Positions 46,636 through 61,311 are shown, numbered from the stretch's first letter. The stretch: DNA of 64,000 bases from Ramlibacter sp. (GCA_030695945.1 JAUYOG010000037.1:1-64000); one strand, 5' to 3'. Program-made: numbers and translations. Notes: a model not told the origin generated them from the sequence alone.

Positions 46636-47490
46636 CTAACGCTTCGCCGGTTCGGCAGGCACGGGCGGTGCCCCGGCCGGCGCGGTTGCCGGTTTCGGTG
46701 GCGGTGCCGGTAATGGGGTCGAGGCTGGGGCCGGGCTGCCGTCGGCCTTGGGTTCGGAGCCTTCCGATTCCGCCTCCTTGCCTTCCAGGATCGCGGCGCG
46801 ACGCCTTTGCAGGTGGGCATCGCGCGTAAAGCTGTACTTGTCCAGCGCCGCGCCCTCGATCAGGCTGCCCACGCGAAGCAGGTTCGAGCGCGCGTCGACG
46901 GCCCGCAGCACGTACAGCGAGTTCCGGGTCTCCGCGGGGTCCACCATGTGCAGGGGATCGCCTTTGCGCTCTATCGGCAAAACGAGCGCATCGCGCAGCG
47001 TCGACGGCCCCAGCAGGGGCAGGACGAGGTACGGGCCGGCCGGCACGCCCCAACGCCCGAGTGTCTGGCCGAAGTCCTCCTTGTGGCGTTCGATGTTCAG
47101 CTCGCTGGCGATATCGAGGATGCCGCCGAGCCCGAGGAACGTATTGACGTTCAGCCGCATGAAGTTCTCTGCCGCGTTCTGGAACTTGAACTGCAGGGCG
47201 CTGTTGACGAAATTCCAACCGTCGCCGAGGTTGCCGAAGAAATTGCTCACACCGGTGCGAATCAGCGGGGGGACGCCGTTCTTGTAGACGGTGGCGGCGG
47301 GCTTGAGCACCATCGCGTCCACCCCGTCGTTGAACTCCATGACCTTGCGGTTCATCGGCTCCAGCGGATCGCGGGGATTCTTGTTGAACCCGGCGCAGCC
47401 GGCGAACACCGGCAGCAGCACGGCCAGCAGGACCATCGCGGCGCGGCGCGGCCACGCGCCCGCGGCCAAAGAGGATTTTGCTGTCGTCAT
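46636..47490 (-). CDS. mlaA: Outer-membrane lipoprotein MlaA (VacJ)
   Basis: A 284-residue MlaA. Lipoprotein signal with lipobox VFAGC. The core includes RDPLEPMNRKVMEFNDGVDA, GVSNFFGNLGDGWNFVNSAL, and GVPAGPYLVLPLLGPSTLRD, all diagnostic. The C-terminal ~60 residues are a Pro/Ala/Lys-rich tail. In this operon mlaA sits between mlaD and mlaC, unlike E. coli where mlaA is elsewhere. Confidence 0.94.
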   Translation of the reverse strand: MTTAKSSLAAGAWPRRAAMVLLAVLLPVFAGCAGFNKNPRDPLEPMNRKVMEFNDGVDAMVLKPAATVYKNGVPPLIRTGVSNFFGNLGDGWNFVNSALQFKFQNAAENFMRLNVNTFLGLGGILDIASELNIERHKEDFGQTLGRWGVPAGPYLVLPLLGPSTLRDALVLPIERKGDPLHMVDPAETRNSLYVLRAVDARSNLLRVGSLIEGAALDKYSFTRDAHLQRRRAAILEGKEAESEGSEPKADGSPAPASTPLPAPPPKPATAPAGAPPVPAEPAKR

Positions 47491-47491
47491 T

Positions 47492-47977
47492 TCATTTCTT
47501 GGGTGTCGTTCCCGGGTTGGAAGCGTCCGCAGCCTTGCTGTAGAGAAATTGCCCGATCAGATTCTCCAGCACCACGGCCGATTGCGTCGCGGTGATCGTC
47601 TCGCCTCCTGACAGGTTGGCGGCATCGGCCCCGGGCTCGATGCCGACATACTGCTCTCCCAGCAGGCCGCTGGTGAGGATCTTGAGCGAGCTGTCCTTGG
47701 GGAAAGCGTACCGCGATTCGAGCGTGAGCGTCACGCGCGCCTGGAACTGCTTGTCGTCCAGGGCGATCGACTCCACCCGGCCGACCACCACGCCGGCGCT
47801 CTTGACGGCGGCACGCGGCTTCAGGCCGCCCACATTGTCGAACTTGGCGACGACGCGGTATTCCGGCTGGAAACTCAGGTTCAGCAGGTTGGCCGCCTTC
47901 AGGGCGAGGAACAGGATCGCCAACAGGCCGATGATCACGAAGAGGCCTACCCACACATCATTTCTGGAACGCTGCAC
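47492..47977 (-). CDS. mlaD: Outer-membrane lipid asymmetry protein MlaD
   Basis: A 161-residue MCE-domain protein. A single N-terminal membrane helix (VWVGLFVIIGLLAILFLALK) anchors the periplasmic MCE domain (YRVVAKFDNVGGLKPRAAVK; SGLLGEQYVGIEPG). It forms the hexameric ring above MlaE. The start is GTG. Confidence 0.95.
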   Translation of the reverse strand: MQRSRNDVWVGLFVIIGLLAILFLALKAANLLNLSFQPEYRVVAKFDNVGGLKPRAAVKSAGVVVGRVESIALDDKQFQARVTLTLESRYAFPKDSSLKILTSGLLGEQYVGIEPGADAANLSGGETITATQSAVVLENLIGQFLYSKAADASNPGTTPKK

Positions 47978-47987
47978 GAGGCTCCTC

Positions 47988-48770
47988 CTAGATACTGAAC
48001 ATCATGACGGTCAGGATGAAATCCAGACCCAGAACCGACAGCGAGGCCATCACGACCGTGCGCGTCGTCGCGCTGGACACCCCCTCGGGTGTCGCCTGCG
48101 CCTCGTAGCCCTCCAGCAGGGCAATGAACGTCACGGCCACACCGAACACCAGGCTCTTGATGACGCCGTTGCCGACGTCCTTCCAGACGTCGACGCCGCC
48201 CTGCATCTGGCTCCAGAAGGCGCCCGAATCGACGCCGATCAGCAGGACGCCCACCACGTAGCCCCCGAAGATTCCCACGGCGCTGAAAACCGCGGCCAGC
48301 AGGGGCATGGCGATGACGCCACCCCAGAACCGCGGCGCGAGGATGCGGCTGATGGGATCCACCGCCATCATTTCCATGGCGGTGATCTGCTCGCCGGCAC
48401 GCATCAGCCCGATCTCCGCCGTGAGGGATGCTCCCGCGCGTCCTGCGAACAGCAGCGCGGTGATCACCGGGCCGAGCTCGCGCACGAGGCTCAGCGCCAC
48501 GAGCAGGCCCAGCGCTTCCGACGAGCCGTACCGCTGGAGCGTGTAGTAGCCCTGCAGCCCCAGCACGAAACCGACGAAGAGCCCCGACACCGTGATGATG
48601 GCCAGCGAGTAGTTGCCCAGGAAGTGGATCTGGTCGCGCACCAGGCCGAACCGGCGCAGGCTCGCCCCGAACAGCATCGTGAGCCGCAGCAGCAGCCGCG
48701 CGCCGTAGCCCCAATCGGCCAGGGTCCTGCGGGTCGCGAAGCCGACGTCGGCGGGACGGTACCAGCTCAC
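47988..48770 (-). CDS. mlaE: Lipid asymmetry ABC permease MlaE
   Basis: A 260-residue permease with five membrane helices. Signature segments include LFVGFVLGLQGYYTLQRYGS, LGPVITALLFAGRAGASLTA and GVIKSLVFGVAVTFIALLEG. The GTG start was chosen because a perfect GGAGGT lies six bases upstream; the frame extends further but without protein character. Confidence 0.95.
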   Translation of the reverse strand: MSWYRPADVGFATRRTLADWGYGARLLLRLTMLFGASLRRFGLVRDQIHFLGNYSLAIITVSGLFVGFVLGLQGYYTLQRYGSSEALGLLVALSLVRELGPVITALLFAGRAGASLTAEIGLMRAGEQITAMEMMAVDPISRILAPRFWGGVIAMPLLAAVFSAVGIFGGYVVGVLLIGVDSGAFWSQMQGGVDVWKDVGNGVIKSLVFGVAVTFIALLEGYEAQATPEGVSSATTRTVVMASLSVLGLDFILTVMMFSI

Positions 48771-48828
48771 TGGATAACCTCCGCCCTGCGGGCTGCGGTG
48801 CCATGAGCCTTGGGAGCGGCCCGGCGGC

Positions 48829-49644
48829 TCATGCAGCCCCTCCGCCGAAGTCCTGCATGACGCTGGGCCCCGGATACTGGAACTGCACCGGGCCATCGCT
48901 CAACGCGTGAACGAATTGGTAGACCAACGGATCGGACGACTCCCGCACTTCCCCGGGCGTGCCCTGCGCGGCGATCCGCCCATTGGCCAGGACGATGACC
49001 TGGTCGGCCATGTGGAAGGTTTCCGGAATTTCATGCGACACCACCAGGCTGGTGATCCCGAGGGTGTCGTTGAGTTGCCGGATCAGGCGCGCGGCGGTTC
49101 CCAGCGAAATCGGGTCCAGCCCGGAAAAAGGCTCGTCGTACATGATCAGGTCGGGGTCGAGCGCGATCGCCCGCGCCAGGGCGACGCGCCGGTTCATCCC
49201 GCCGGAGATTTCCGACGGCATCAGGTCGTGGGCGCCGCGCAGGCCGACCGCCTCGAGCTTCATCAGCACGATGTCGCGGATCAATGCCTCCGGCAGGTCG
49301 GTGTGTTCGCGCAGCGGAAACGCCACGTTCTCGAAGACGCTCAGGTCGGCGAACAGCGCGCCGAACTGGAACAGCATGCCCATGCGGCGCCGCGCGGCGT
49401 ACAGACCCGCCTGGTCGAGCTTGCCCACATCGCGGCCGTCGAACAGCAGTTCGCCCTGTTGCGCCCGCACCTGGCCGCCGATCAGGCGCAGCATCGTCGT
49501 CTTGCCGCCGCCCGAGGCACCCATCAGCGCCGTGACCTTGCCCCGCGGGATGGTGAGCGAGATGTCGTCCAGCACCACGCGCTCCCCATAGCCGAAGCTG
49601 AGGTTGCGGCATACAACGAGGTCCGTGGCGTCGGAATCATTCAT
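48829..49644 (-). CDS. mlaF: Lipid asymmetry ABC ATPase MlaF
   Basis: A 271-residue ATPase. Walker [10 protein letters not shown], signature ISGGMNRR, Walker [14 protein letters not shown] and switch VVSHEIPE are present; [19 protein letters not shown] is typical of MlaF. First gene of mlaFEDACB. The ATG giving MNDSDA is used. A small GC hairpin (GGCCGGG/CCCGGCC) lies in the leader. Confidence 0.95.
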   Translation of the reverse strand: MNDSDATDLVVCRNLSFGYGERVVLDDISLTIPRGKVTALMGASGGGKTTMLRLIGGQVRAQQGELLFDGRDVGKLDQAGLYAARRRMGMLFQFGALFADLSVFENVAFPLREHTDLPEALIRDIVLMKLEAVGLRGAHDLMPSEISGGMNRRVALARAIALDPDLIMYDEPFSGLDPISLGTAARLIRQLNDTLGITSLVVSHEIPETFHMADQVIVLANGRIAAQGTPGEVRESSDPLVYQFVHALSDGPVQFQYPGPSVMQDFGGGAA

Positions 49645-49737
49645 CCAGCAGGCAGGGGCCGGGACGAGCCCGGCCGGTAATGACAAAGCATGGAATCATA
49701 CGGGTTTCCCCGAAGACCCTCCGGCCCCGTTCGCGTA

Positions 49738-51204
49738 TCAGCGCGGCAGATCGCTAAACCCCATCAGGAACTCATCCACGGCGCGCGCGGCCTGCCGTCC
49801 CTCGCGGATGGCCCAGACGACCAGCGACTGGCCGCGCCGCATGTCGCCGGCCGCGAACACCTTGGACACGTTGGTCGCGTAGCCGCCGCTGAACTCCGTC
49901 GTGGCCTTGGCGTTGCCGCGGGCGTCCTTCTCGACCCGGAAGCCGTCCAGGATGCTGGCGACGGGGCTGACGAAGCCCATGGCGAGCAACACCAGGTCCG
50001 CCTTGAGCGTCTGCTCACTGCCGGGGACCTCGACCATCTTGCCGTCCTTCCACTCCACGCGGACCGTCTTGAGCCCCGTGACCTTGCCCTTTTCGCCGAC
50101 GAATTCCTTGGTGGAGATGGCGAATTCGCGCTCGCAGCCTTCTTCGTGGCTTGAACTCGTGCGCAGTTTGTAAGGCCAGTAAGGCCATGTAAGCGGCTTG
50201 TTCTCGTGTTCCGGCGGCTGCGGCATCAGTTCGAACTGCGTCACGCTCGCGGCGCCATGGCGGTTGCTGGTGCCCACGCAGTCCGAGCCCGTGTCGCCGC
50301 CCCCGATCACGATCACGTGCTTGCCGTCGGCGCGGATCTGCCCCTTGACCTTGTCGCCGGCGTTCACCTTGTTCTGCAGGGGCAGGAATTCCATGGCGAA
50401 ATGGATGCCGGCCAGATCCCGGCCCGGCACCGGCAAGTCCCTCGACTGCTCGGCGCCGCCCGTCAGCAGCACCGCGTCGAACTGTTCCTGCAATTCCTCG
50501 GGCGAAATCGTTTCCTTCGCCCAGTTGGTCACCTTGCTGCCTTCGGGCAGCCTGCCGACCATCACGCCGGTGCGGATCTGCACGCCTTCGGCCTTCATCT
50601 GGTCGACGCGGCGGTCGATATGGATCTTCTCCATCTTGAAGTCCGGAATGCCATAGCGCAGGAGTCCGCCGACACGATCGTTCTTCTCGAACAAGGTCAC
50701 GTCATGGCCCGCGCGCGCGAGTTGCTGCGCGGCGGCCATGCCGGCGGGGCCCGAGCCGACCACGGCAACCTTCTTTCCCGTTTTGATCTTCGCCGCGCGC
50801 GGCCTGACCCAACCGTGCTCCCAGGCGCGGTCGATGATTGCGTGCTCGATCGACTTGATGCCGACCGGTTCGTCGTTCACGTTGAGGACACAGGCTTCCT
50901 CGCACGGTGCCGGGCAGATACGGCCGGTGAACTCGGGAAAGTTGTTGGTGGAGTCCAGCACGGCAAAGGCGTTCTGCCAGTCGGCCCGGTACACCAGGTC
51001 GTTGAAGTCCGGGATCACGTTGTTGACCGGGCAGCCCGAATTGCAGAACGGCGTGCCGCAGTCCATGCAGCGCGCGCCCTGCACCTTGGCCTGCCCGTCG
51101 TCCAGGCCGATGACGAATTCCTTGTAGTGCTTCACGCGCTCGGGGACGGGCTTGTAACCCTCCTCGATGCGCTCGTATTCCATGAAGCCGGTGATTTTTC
51201 CCAT
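49738..51204 (-). CDS. gltD: Glutamate synthase, small subunit
   Basis: A 488-residue GltD. N-terminal iron-sulfur ligands are in [15 protein letters not shown] and [12 protein letters not shown] binding at [20 protein letters not shown], and NADPH binding at [15 protein letters not shown]. It feeds electrons from NADPH to GltB for ammonia assimilation. It follows gltB on the same strand. Confidence 0.98.
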   Translation of the reverse strand: MGKITGFMEYERIEEGYKPVPERVKHYKEFVIGLDDGQAKVQGARCMDCGTPFCNSGCPVNNVIPDFNDLVYRADWQNAFAVLDSTNNFPEFTGRICPAPCEEACVLNVNDEPVGIKSIEHAIIDRAWEHGWVRPRAAKIKTGKKVAVVGSGPAGMAAAQQLARAGHDVTLFEKNDRVGGLLRYGIPDFKMEKIHIDRRVDQMKAEGVQIRTGVMVGRLPEGSKVTNWAKETISPEELQEQFDAVLLTGGAEQSRDLPVPGRDLAGIHFAMEFLPLQNKVNAGDKVKGQIRADGKHVIVIGGGDTGSDCVGTSNRHGAASVTQFELMPQPPEHENKPLTWPYWPYKLRTSSSHEEGCEREFAISTKEFVGEKGKVTGLKTVRVEWKDGKMVEVPGSEQTLKADLVLLAMGFVSPVASILDGFRVEKDARGNAKATTEFSGGYATNVSKVFAAGDMRRGQSLVVWAIREGRQAARAVDEFLMGFSDLPR

Positions 51205-51229
51205 GTTTCTTCTCCGTCTCTAGGCTCGT

Positions 51230-55957
<4,728 letters not shown>

Positions 55958-55988
55958 GGGCGCTCCTGCAGTTTTATCGTGGGACCAG

Positions 55989-56017
55989 AGAATACTGCAG
56001 TGCAACAACCTTGCCAA
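55989..56017 (-). promoter_or_regulatory. Sigma70-like promoter of gltBD
   Basis: On the minus strand TTGGCA and TATTCT are spaced by 17 bases, about 32 bases before the gltB start. The -35 box ends only six bases from the inverted repeat of the RAYT unit, so the insertion left the core promoter intact but replaced whatever lay upstream. Confidence 0.6.
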
Positions 56018-56023
56018 CCAAAT

Positions 56024-56860
56024 TAATTGGGGTCAGATTCCAATTAAATTGACACGTCGAGTGTCGCTGATTAAATTGGGGACGGATTAAATTACCCGGG
56101 TGGTTCCTTGCCGGATTCGGGTTTAACCAATGGTGGCCTGCCTACCCTTGTCTTGCTGACCCGTCGTGCGGTCCGTCGCTGCAGGTCTGCGACGTAATCC
56201 GGCTCGCCCAATGCCCAGCCCCGGAGCGCGGAGTCCGTCAACGCGTGCTGCTGGTGTGCCGAAATACCCGCCCGCACCAAGTCGGCATAGGCTGCATCCC
56301 GGGCGAACGGCGTGTTTCCCAGCTCCCAGTACAGCGAATGGGGCGTCACGAGCCGGTCGCTCCCCCGGCCCACATAATGGCTGTGGCTCGACCACGGGTA
56401 GTCGGCGGGGTCGCGCACCAACCCGGCACGGACCGGGTTCAGGTCGATGTACACCATGCAGGCCAGCAGGTAACGCTCGGCCTGGATCAGCGTCGACTTA
56501 TACCGGCCCTCCCACAAGGTGCCGGTCCTGCCCTGCCGCTGGTTGAAGTACCGGACATAGCGACGGCCAACTGCTTGCATCATCGCCGGAATCCCCTCGG
56601 CCGTTTCGGGCGTCGCCAGCAGATGGAAGTGGTTACTCATCAGCACATACGCGTGGATAGCCACTCCCGACTTCCCCGCGTGTTCTTCGAGCATGGCCAG
56701 CAGGACTTCGTAGTCTGCTGTCGTGGCGAATATCGCTTGCCGGTTGTTGCCTCGCTGGATGATATGGTGGGGATACCCGGGGACGGTCAAGCGCGGGAGG
56801 CGGGCCATGTGGGACCTATGGTGGAAAGATCCATCATAAATTGGAATCTGACCCCAATTA
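56024..56860 (-). mobile_element. RAYT (REP-associated transposase) unit with 22-bp inverted ends
   Basis: A perfect 22-base inverted repeat beginning TAATTGGGGTCAGATTCC bounds the transposase gene at 56024-56045 and 56839-56860. An extra AAATTGGGGACGGATTAAAT copy lies inside the left end. The sequence of these ends is AT-richer than the surroundings. Related GGGGTCAGA-type ends are known to me near TnpA_REP genes in many proteobacteria. The element sits between gltB and the methyltransferase gene. Confidence 0.75.
56092..56808 (-). CDS. REP-associated tyrosine transposase
   Basis: A 238-residue Y1/HUH transposase of the TnpA_REP (RAYT) group. The start MARLPRLTVPGYPHHIIQRG is typical. The HUH metal motif is in SNHFHLL, and later MVYIDLNPVRAGLV and YPWSSHSHYVG are family signatures. 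The frame is intact, so the protein may be active. The enzyme acts on single-stranded REP-like hairpins. The start is the first ATG after the flanking repeat. Confidence 0.92.
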   Translation of the reverse strand: MARLPRLTVPGYPHHIIQRGNNRQAIFATTADYEVLLAMLEEHAGKSGVAIHAYVLMSNHFHLLATPETAEGIPAMMQAVGRRYVRYFNQRQGRTGTLWEGRYKSTLIQAERYLLACMVYIDLNPVRAGLVRDPADYPWSSHSHYVGRGSDRLVTPHSLYWELGNTPFARDAAYADLVRAGISAHQQHALTDSALRGWALGEPDYVADLQRRTARRVSKTRVGRPPLVKPESGKEPPG

Positions 56861-56867
56861 GTGGGGG

Positions 56868-57701
56868 CTAGGCCGGCAGCCCGGGATAGCGCAACGGCTC
56901 CAGTCCCTGCAGGCCGAATTCTCCAAGCACCGCCCTCAGCCGCTCGGCGGCGCTGCGTTTGCGCTGGCCGGTGTGCCGCGCGAGGATCAGCTCGTTCTTC
57001 AGGCTGTGCTCCCATCCCACCAGTTCCGTGACGGTGACCTGGTAGCCGCTCGCCTCCAGGAAGAGGCAACGCAGCACGTTGGTCAGCTGGCTGCCCAGTT
57101 CCCGCGTGTGCAAGGGATGCCGCCACAGCTCCGCCAGCGGCGTGCGGGCCAGCGCCAGCGCCTTGTTCTGGCGCAGGCACCCGGCAATTTCCGCCTGACA
57201 GCACGGCACCAGCACCATGAAGCGGGCGTTCTTGCGCAAACCGAACGCAATGGCGTCATCGGTCGCGGTGTCGCACGCGTGAAGCGCGGTGACGACGTCG
57301 ATACGCTCCGGCAGCACGGCGGCATCGGCCGCTTCGGCCACCGACAGGTTGAGGAACGACATCCGCTCGAACCCCAGCCGCGCGGCCAGCGCCTGCGACC
57401 GTTCCACGAGCTCAGGCCGCGTCTCGATCCCGTAGATGTGCCCGTTTCCCCGCTGCTTGAAGAACAAGTCATACAGAATGAAGCCCAGGTATGACTTGCC
57501 CGCGCCATGGTCGGCCAGGGTCGCACCCGGATCGGCCGGCAACTCCAGGAGCAGCTTCTCGATGAACTGGTACAGGTGGTAGACCTGCTTGAGCTTGCGT
57601 CGCGAGTCCTGGTTGATCCGGCCCTCGCGCGTGAGGATATGCAGCTCCTTCAACAGCTCGGTGGACTGCCCGGGCCGCAACTCCAGCTCGTCGTGCTTCA
57701 T
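56868..57701 (-). CDS. SAM-dependent methyltransferase (Methyltransf_32-like)
   Basis: A 277-residue class I methyltransferase. The SAM motif is ADHGAGKSYLGFILYDLFF; IYGIETRPELVERSQALAAR is motif II; TALHACDTATDDAIAFGL and VLVPCCQAEI match the family best known from GSTCD/METTL25-type proteins. The substrate is unknown. Its start overlaps the stop of the upstream DUF1415 gene (ATGA). Confidence 0.82.
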   Translation of the reverse strand: MKHDELELRPGQSTELLKELHILTREGRINQDSRRKLKQVYHLYQFIEKLLLELPADPGATLADHGAGKSYLGFILYDLFFKQRGNGHIYGIETRPELVERSQALAARLGFERMSFLNLSVAEAADAAVLPERIDVVTALHACDTATDDAIAFGLRKNARFMVLVPCCQAEIAGCLRQNKALALARTPLAELWRHPLHTRELGSQLTNVLRCLFLEASGYQVTVTELVGWEHSLKNELILARHTGQRKRSAAERLRAVLGEFGLQGLEPLRYPGLPA

Positions 57702-58252
57702 TTGGACGGCCCCACTTCCAGGGAAGCCCAGCCTTCGGGCCCCAGCCGGCGCAGCGTCTCGATATTGGCCTCGTAGATGGCTTCGGCCTCGGGAAACGCC
57801 TCCACTGCGCGCTCGATGCTGTCTTCGCGAAGAAGATGCAGCGTGGGATACGGCGACCGGTTGGTGAAGTTCTCGATGTCGCCGGCTTGCGTCCCCTCGA
57901 ACTGGTAGCCGGGGTGGAAGCTCGCGAGCTGGATCACGCCCTCCAGCCTCCGCTTGCGGACCAGGCGCTCGGCGAGCGATAGGAAGTCGTTGAAGTCCAG
58001 GAAATCCGCCAGGCAACGGGGCGCCATCAGCAACGTGGTTTCGCGCTCACGCGCATCGCAGGCAACGAGCGCGTCGAGTTCCGCGCCCAGGTCGGTGAGC
58101 AGCTGACCCGGCTGCGTCGCCTCGCTCACGGCATAGTGAACCTGGCCCTTGACGTGCACCGCCTTCGCGAACGGGCATAGGTTCAGGCCGATCACCGCGC
58201 GCTCGAGCCAGTTGCGGGTGTCGCGCACCACTGCTGCGGCCAGGGAGTCCAT
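57698..58252 (-). CDS. DUF1415 family protein
   Basis: A 184-residue protein of the DUF1415 family. The N-terminal WLERAVIGLNLCPFAKAVHV (with the conserved Cys-Pro) and the later QLASFHPGYQFEGT, NRSPYPTLHLLRE are signature segments. Function unknown; the conserved Cys and His residues suggest an enzyme or redox role, which is inference. It is coupled to the methyltransferase gene. Confidence 0.9.
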   Translation of the reverse strand: MDSLAAAVVRDTRNWLERAVIGLNLCPFAKAVHVKGQVHYAVSEATQPGQLLTDLGAELDALVACDARERETTLLMAPRCLADFLDFNDFLSLAERLVRKRRLEGVIQLASFHPGYQFEGTQAGDIENFTNRSPYPTLHLLREDSIERAVEAFPEAEAIYEANIETLRRLGPEGWASLEVGPSK

Positions 58253-58255
58253 GGC

Positions 58256-58903
58256 CTAGACGAACCGGTTGGGCTCGCCCACGATCAGCTTGGCCAGTTC
58301 GTCAAGCAGCTCGGCACGGATCCTTGCGGCGGGCCAGGTCGTGTTGAGGATCTCGAATCCGTTGGCGTTCATCAACCGGAAGCCGAGTTCGGCCTTGTCG
58401 TGGTCCGGCGTGACCACGACATTGCCGCGAGTCTCCGTGAGGTAGTCGAACTGCAACGCGAGCAAGGTGTTCTTTTCCGGGTGGCGCACTTCCTTGCGCT
58501 CGTGCTTGACCGGCCCCATCGCCAGCCGCGCCTCGACGCGCTGCAGGTCCGGCGGGAAATTCACCGACACGGTGCCGCCCACCGGCTGCCCCACTTGCGG
58601 CACGATGCGCCAGCCGATCGCGAAGTAATCGAAGGCCTCGCGATCGCGCAGCACCTTCTTGCGCGAGTCCACCCGGAACTCGACCAGTTTCATGGCCGGC
58701 CACGGCGTCTTGCCGTCCAGGCTGAACCGGGGCGCTTTCGGCCCGATCACGTTCAGGTGCTTGGCCAGGTCATGGAGGTACTGCAGCGCAAAACGGCAGG
58801 CGTCCTCGGTCTGCGCCGTTTTCTCCCCGAAATTGAGCTGATCCTGGCTCTGCTGGCTGCGCAACGCATTCGCCTGGGATTTCAATTGGTTCAGGAAGCT
58901 CAC
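58256..58903 (-). CDS. Conserved protein of unknown function
   Basis: A 215-residue soluble protein. I recognise the N-terminal pattern SFLNQLKSQANALRSQQ as common in Comamonadaceae, but no function is known. After an ~60-residue helical part (CRFALQYLHDLAKHLNVIGP) comes a beta-rich region (LVEFRVDSRKKVLRD; VGGTVSVNFPPDLQRV) and a C-terminal segment ILNTTWPAARIRAELLDELA. The start is taken as a GTG; there is no clear ribosome site and the frame is open further upstream. Confidence 0.7.
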   Translation of the reverse strand: MSFLNQLKSQANALRSQQSQDQLNFGEKTAQTEDACRFALQYLHDLAKHLNVIGPKAPRFSLDGKTPWPAMKLVEFRVDSRKKVLRDREAFDYFAIGWRIVPQVGQPVGGTVSVNFPPDLQRVEARLAMGPVKHERKEVRHPEKNTLLALQFDYLTETRGNVVVTPDHDKAELGFRLMNANGFEILNTTWPAARIRAELLDELAKLIVGEPNRFV

Positions 58904-58973
58904 GGAGGACTCGATCGATTCAGCATGGTGCGGAGCAACGATTTTACGTTCCGGCGCGCCGCGGGCACCATCC

Positions 58974-60173
58974 TCAGTTGGTGGGAGACCGCGCGGCGAC
59001 GCGCCCCAGCAGGAAGGCCAGGCCGAGCCCCGCCAGCGCGCATCCACCGGTGACCAACCAGCTCCATTGCCACCCTCCCGCGCGCGTGGCCATCCATGCG
59101 ACCAGCGGGGGGCCGGCCAGCTGGCCCGCGGCCGACCATTGCTGCATCCAGCCGACGGTCGTGGACACGGTGCCTTCGCCGGGCGCCACGTGCACGGCCA
59201 GGGAGAACAAGGTGCCCGGGATCAGGCCGCCGACCGATGAGAACAGGAGCACCGCGCCGTAGCGCAGCCCGGCCGCGAGCGTCGGGTCCAGGGTGCCCGT
59301 GACGTCGGAGAAGGCAACGAAGCTGCCCGCCGCCATCGCCAGGAAGCCCGTATACAGGAGGTATTCGGCCCGACTGCCGCCCTGCAACAGGCGCCCCGAT
59401 GCGATGTTGCCCACCATGTTCAGCGCGGCGGCGAATCCGGTTGCGATGCCCGCGAGCCCGGGCGCGAGCCCAGCCTGCGTGTACATCGACGGCAGGAACC
59501 CGATCACTGCCAGCCATTGCGCCGAATACGCCGCGAAGGCCAGCGAGACAAGCCACGGGCCGCCCGCCGACAAGGTGAGCCGCAGGCGATGCGTCCAGCC
59601 CTGCCCGGCTGACGGGTGAAGGCCATCCGGCGGCAAGGCCGCGGCCAGCCACATCGCCATCGACGCCGACAGCGCTGCCAATAGCCACCACCAGCCCGGC
59701 CAACCGGCAACCCCGATCACTGCCGGCCCTGCGATCAACGCAACGGCCGTGCCGAAGGGCATGTACGCGCCCCACAGGCCCAGGGTTCGGTTCATGCGCG
59801 CCGGCGCTACCAGCCGGCGAATCAGGCTGGGAGCCGGCATGGAGGCCAACAGGAACCCGAAACCCTCGACCGCACGCAACAGCATCAGGCTGGGGACGTC
59901 CCCGGCCCAGCCCCCCGTCAGGCTGGCGGCAGACAGGATGGCCAGCCCGGCGATCATGGTGCGTTTCAGGCCCAGCCCGTCGGCGGCAAGCCCCACCGCC
60001 AAGCCCAGGCTCATGCCAGCCAGCTGCACCAGCGAAAGCAGGAAGCCCGCCTGCAGCAAGGTGACATCCAGCGCCTGCTGCAACACCGGCAACGCCGGCG
60101 GCAACTTGCCGACGTGCAGCGCGGCGCTGACGCCGCCCAGCACCACCAGCAACGCGGGATCGATGCGGGGCAT
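58974..60173 (-). CDS. MFS transporter
   Basis: A 399-residue major facilitator with 12 predicted helices, resembling the CynX/NimT group. The loop between helices 2 and 3 (LAADGLGLKRTMIAGL) is the degenerate MFS A-motif; FGFLLASMPAPSLIRRLVAP is typical of the subgroup. The substrate is unknown. It lies six bases after dgt, so it may share its transcript. Confidence 0.88.
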   Translation of the reverse strand: MPRIDPALLVVLGGVSAALHVGKLPPALPVLQQALDVTLLQAGFLLSLVQLAGMSLGLAVGLAADGLGLKRTMIAGLAILSAASLTGGWAGDVPSLMLLRAVEGFGFLLASMPAPSLIRRLVAPARMNRTLGLWGAYMPFGTAVALIAGPAVIGVAGWPGWWWLLAALSASMAMWLAAALPPDGLHPSAGQGWTHRLRLTLSAGGPWLVSLAFAAYSAQWLAVIGFLPSMYTQAGLAPGLAGIATGFAAALNMVGNIASGRLLQGGSRAEYLLYTGFLAMAAGSFVAFSDVTGTLDPTLAAGLRYGAVLLFSSVGGLIPGTLFSLAVHVAPGEGTVSTTVGWMQQWSAAGQLAGPPLVAWMATRAGGWQWSWLVTGGCALAGLGLAFLLGRVAARSPTN

Positions 60174-60179
60174 CGACGG

Positions 60180-61310
60180 TCAGGCCAGCAGCCGGCGCCC
60201 GGTCAGGCGCTCGTGTTCGCGCGCGGCGAAGCGATCGGTCATCCCGGCGATGTAGTCCGCCACCGCGCGGGCGACATTCGGCCGGGCGGCGAAATCAGGC
60301 GGCATCTGCGCGGGCTGCTCCACGTACGCACCAAAGAGTTCGCGAACCACATCTTTGGCCTGGCCTGTGGTGGCGAGCACCTGCGGATGCCGGTACAGGT
60401 TGTTCAGCAGGAAGGCTTTCAGGGCGGACGACCGGGCGGCCATCGCATCGCTGAACTTCACGATCGGTGCGCAGCGGCGCGCATCGTCAGCGGTAGATGG
60501 CGCCGCGGCCTTGAGCGCGCCGCGGGTGGCATCGATCACGTCATAGACCTGCGCGCTCAGCATCCGGCGGATGCACTCGTACAGCAGGCGCCGGCCCTGC
60601 AGCCCGGGAAATTCCTGCAGCGTCACCCTACGATAGTCCTCGAACAGCGGCACTGCTTCCAACTGCTCCATCGTGATCAGGCCGGAACGGACTCCGTCGT
60701 CGATGTCGTGGGCGTTGTACGCGATCTCGTCGGCCAGGTTGCACAGCTGCGCCTCCAGGCTCGGCTGGGTGCGATCCAGGAACCGGCGCGCGACCCCGCC
60801 CGGCTCGCCCTGTTCGATTCGCTGCGCATTCGCGCGCGAGCAATGCTTCAGGACGCCCTCGCGTGTTTCAAACGTCAGGTTCAATCCGTCGTAGCGTGGG
60901 TACCGCTCTTCCAGCTCGTCGACAACGCGCAGGCTCTGCAGGTTGTGCTCGAAGCCGCCATGGGCGGACATGCAGTCGTTGAGCGCATCCTGGCCCGCGT
61001 GGCCGAACGGGGTATGGCCGAGGTCGTGGGCGAGGGCAATGGCCTCGACCAGGTCCTCGTTCAATTCCAGCGCACGCGCGATCGAGCGGGCCAGCTGCGC
61101 CACCTCGAGCGAGTGCGTCAGCCGCGTGCGAAAGAGGTCGCCCTCGTGGTTCAGGAAAACCTGCGTCTTGTAGACCAGCCTGCGGAATGCGGTCGAATGC
61201 ACGATGCGGTCGCGGTCTCGCTGGTATTCGGTCCGCGTGGGCGCGGCTTCCTCCGGGTGGCGACGGCCGCGCGACCGCGCCGGATCGCAGGCGTAGCGGG
61301 CGAGGCTCAT
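60180..61310 (-). CDS. dgt: Deoxyguanosinetriphosphate triphosphohydrolase
   Basis: A 376-residue HD-domain dNTPase. FRRLVYKTQVFLNHEGD and RTRLTHSLEVAQLARSIA (metal His), HDLGHTPFGHAGQDAL (HD motif) and DEIAYNAHDIDDG complete the metal site. The N-terminus SLARYACDPARSRGRRHPE is normal for the bacterial type. It follows aroB by one base. Confidence 0.94.
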   Translation of the reverse strand: MSLARYACDPARSRGRRHPEEAAPTRTEYQRDRDRIVHSTAFRRLVYKTQVFLNHEGDLFRTRLTHSLEVAQLARSIARALELNEDLVEAIALAHDLGHTPFGHAGQDALNDCMSAHGGFEHNLQSLRVVDELEERYPRYDGLNLTFETREGVLKHCSRANAQRIEQGEPGGVARRFLDRTQPSLEAQLCNLADEIAYNAHDIDDGVRSGLITMEQLEAVPLFEDYRRVTLQEFPGLQGRRLLYECIRRMLSAQVYDVIDATRGALKAAAPSTADDARRCAPIVKFSDAMAARSSALKAFLLNNLYRHPQVLATTGQAKDVVRELFGAYVEQPAQMPPDFAARPNVARAVADYIAGMTDRFAAREHERLTGRRLLA

Positions 61311-61311
61311 G

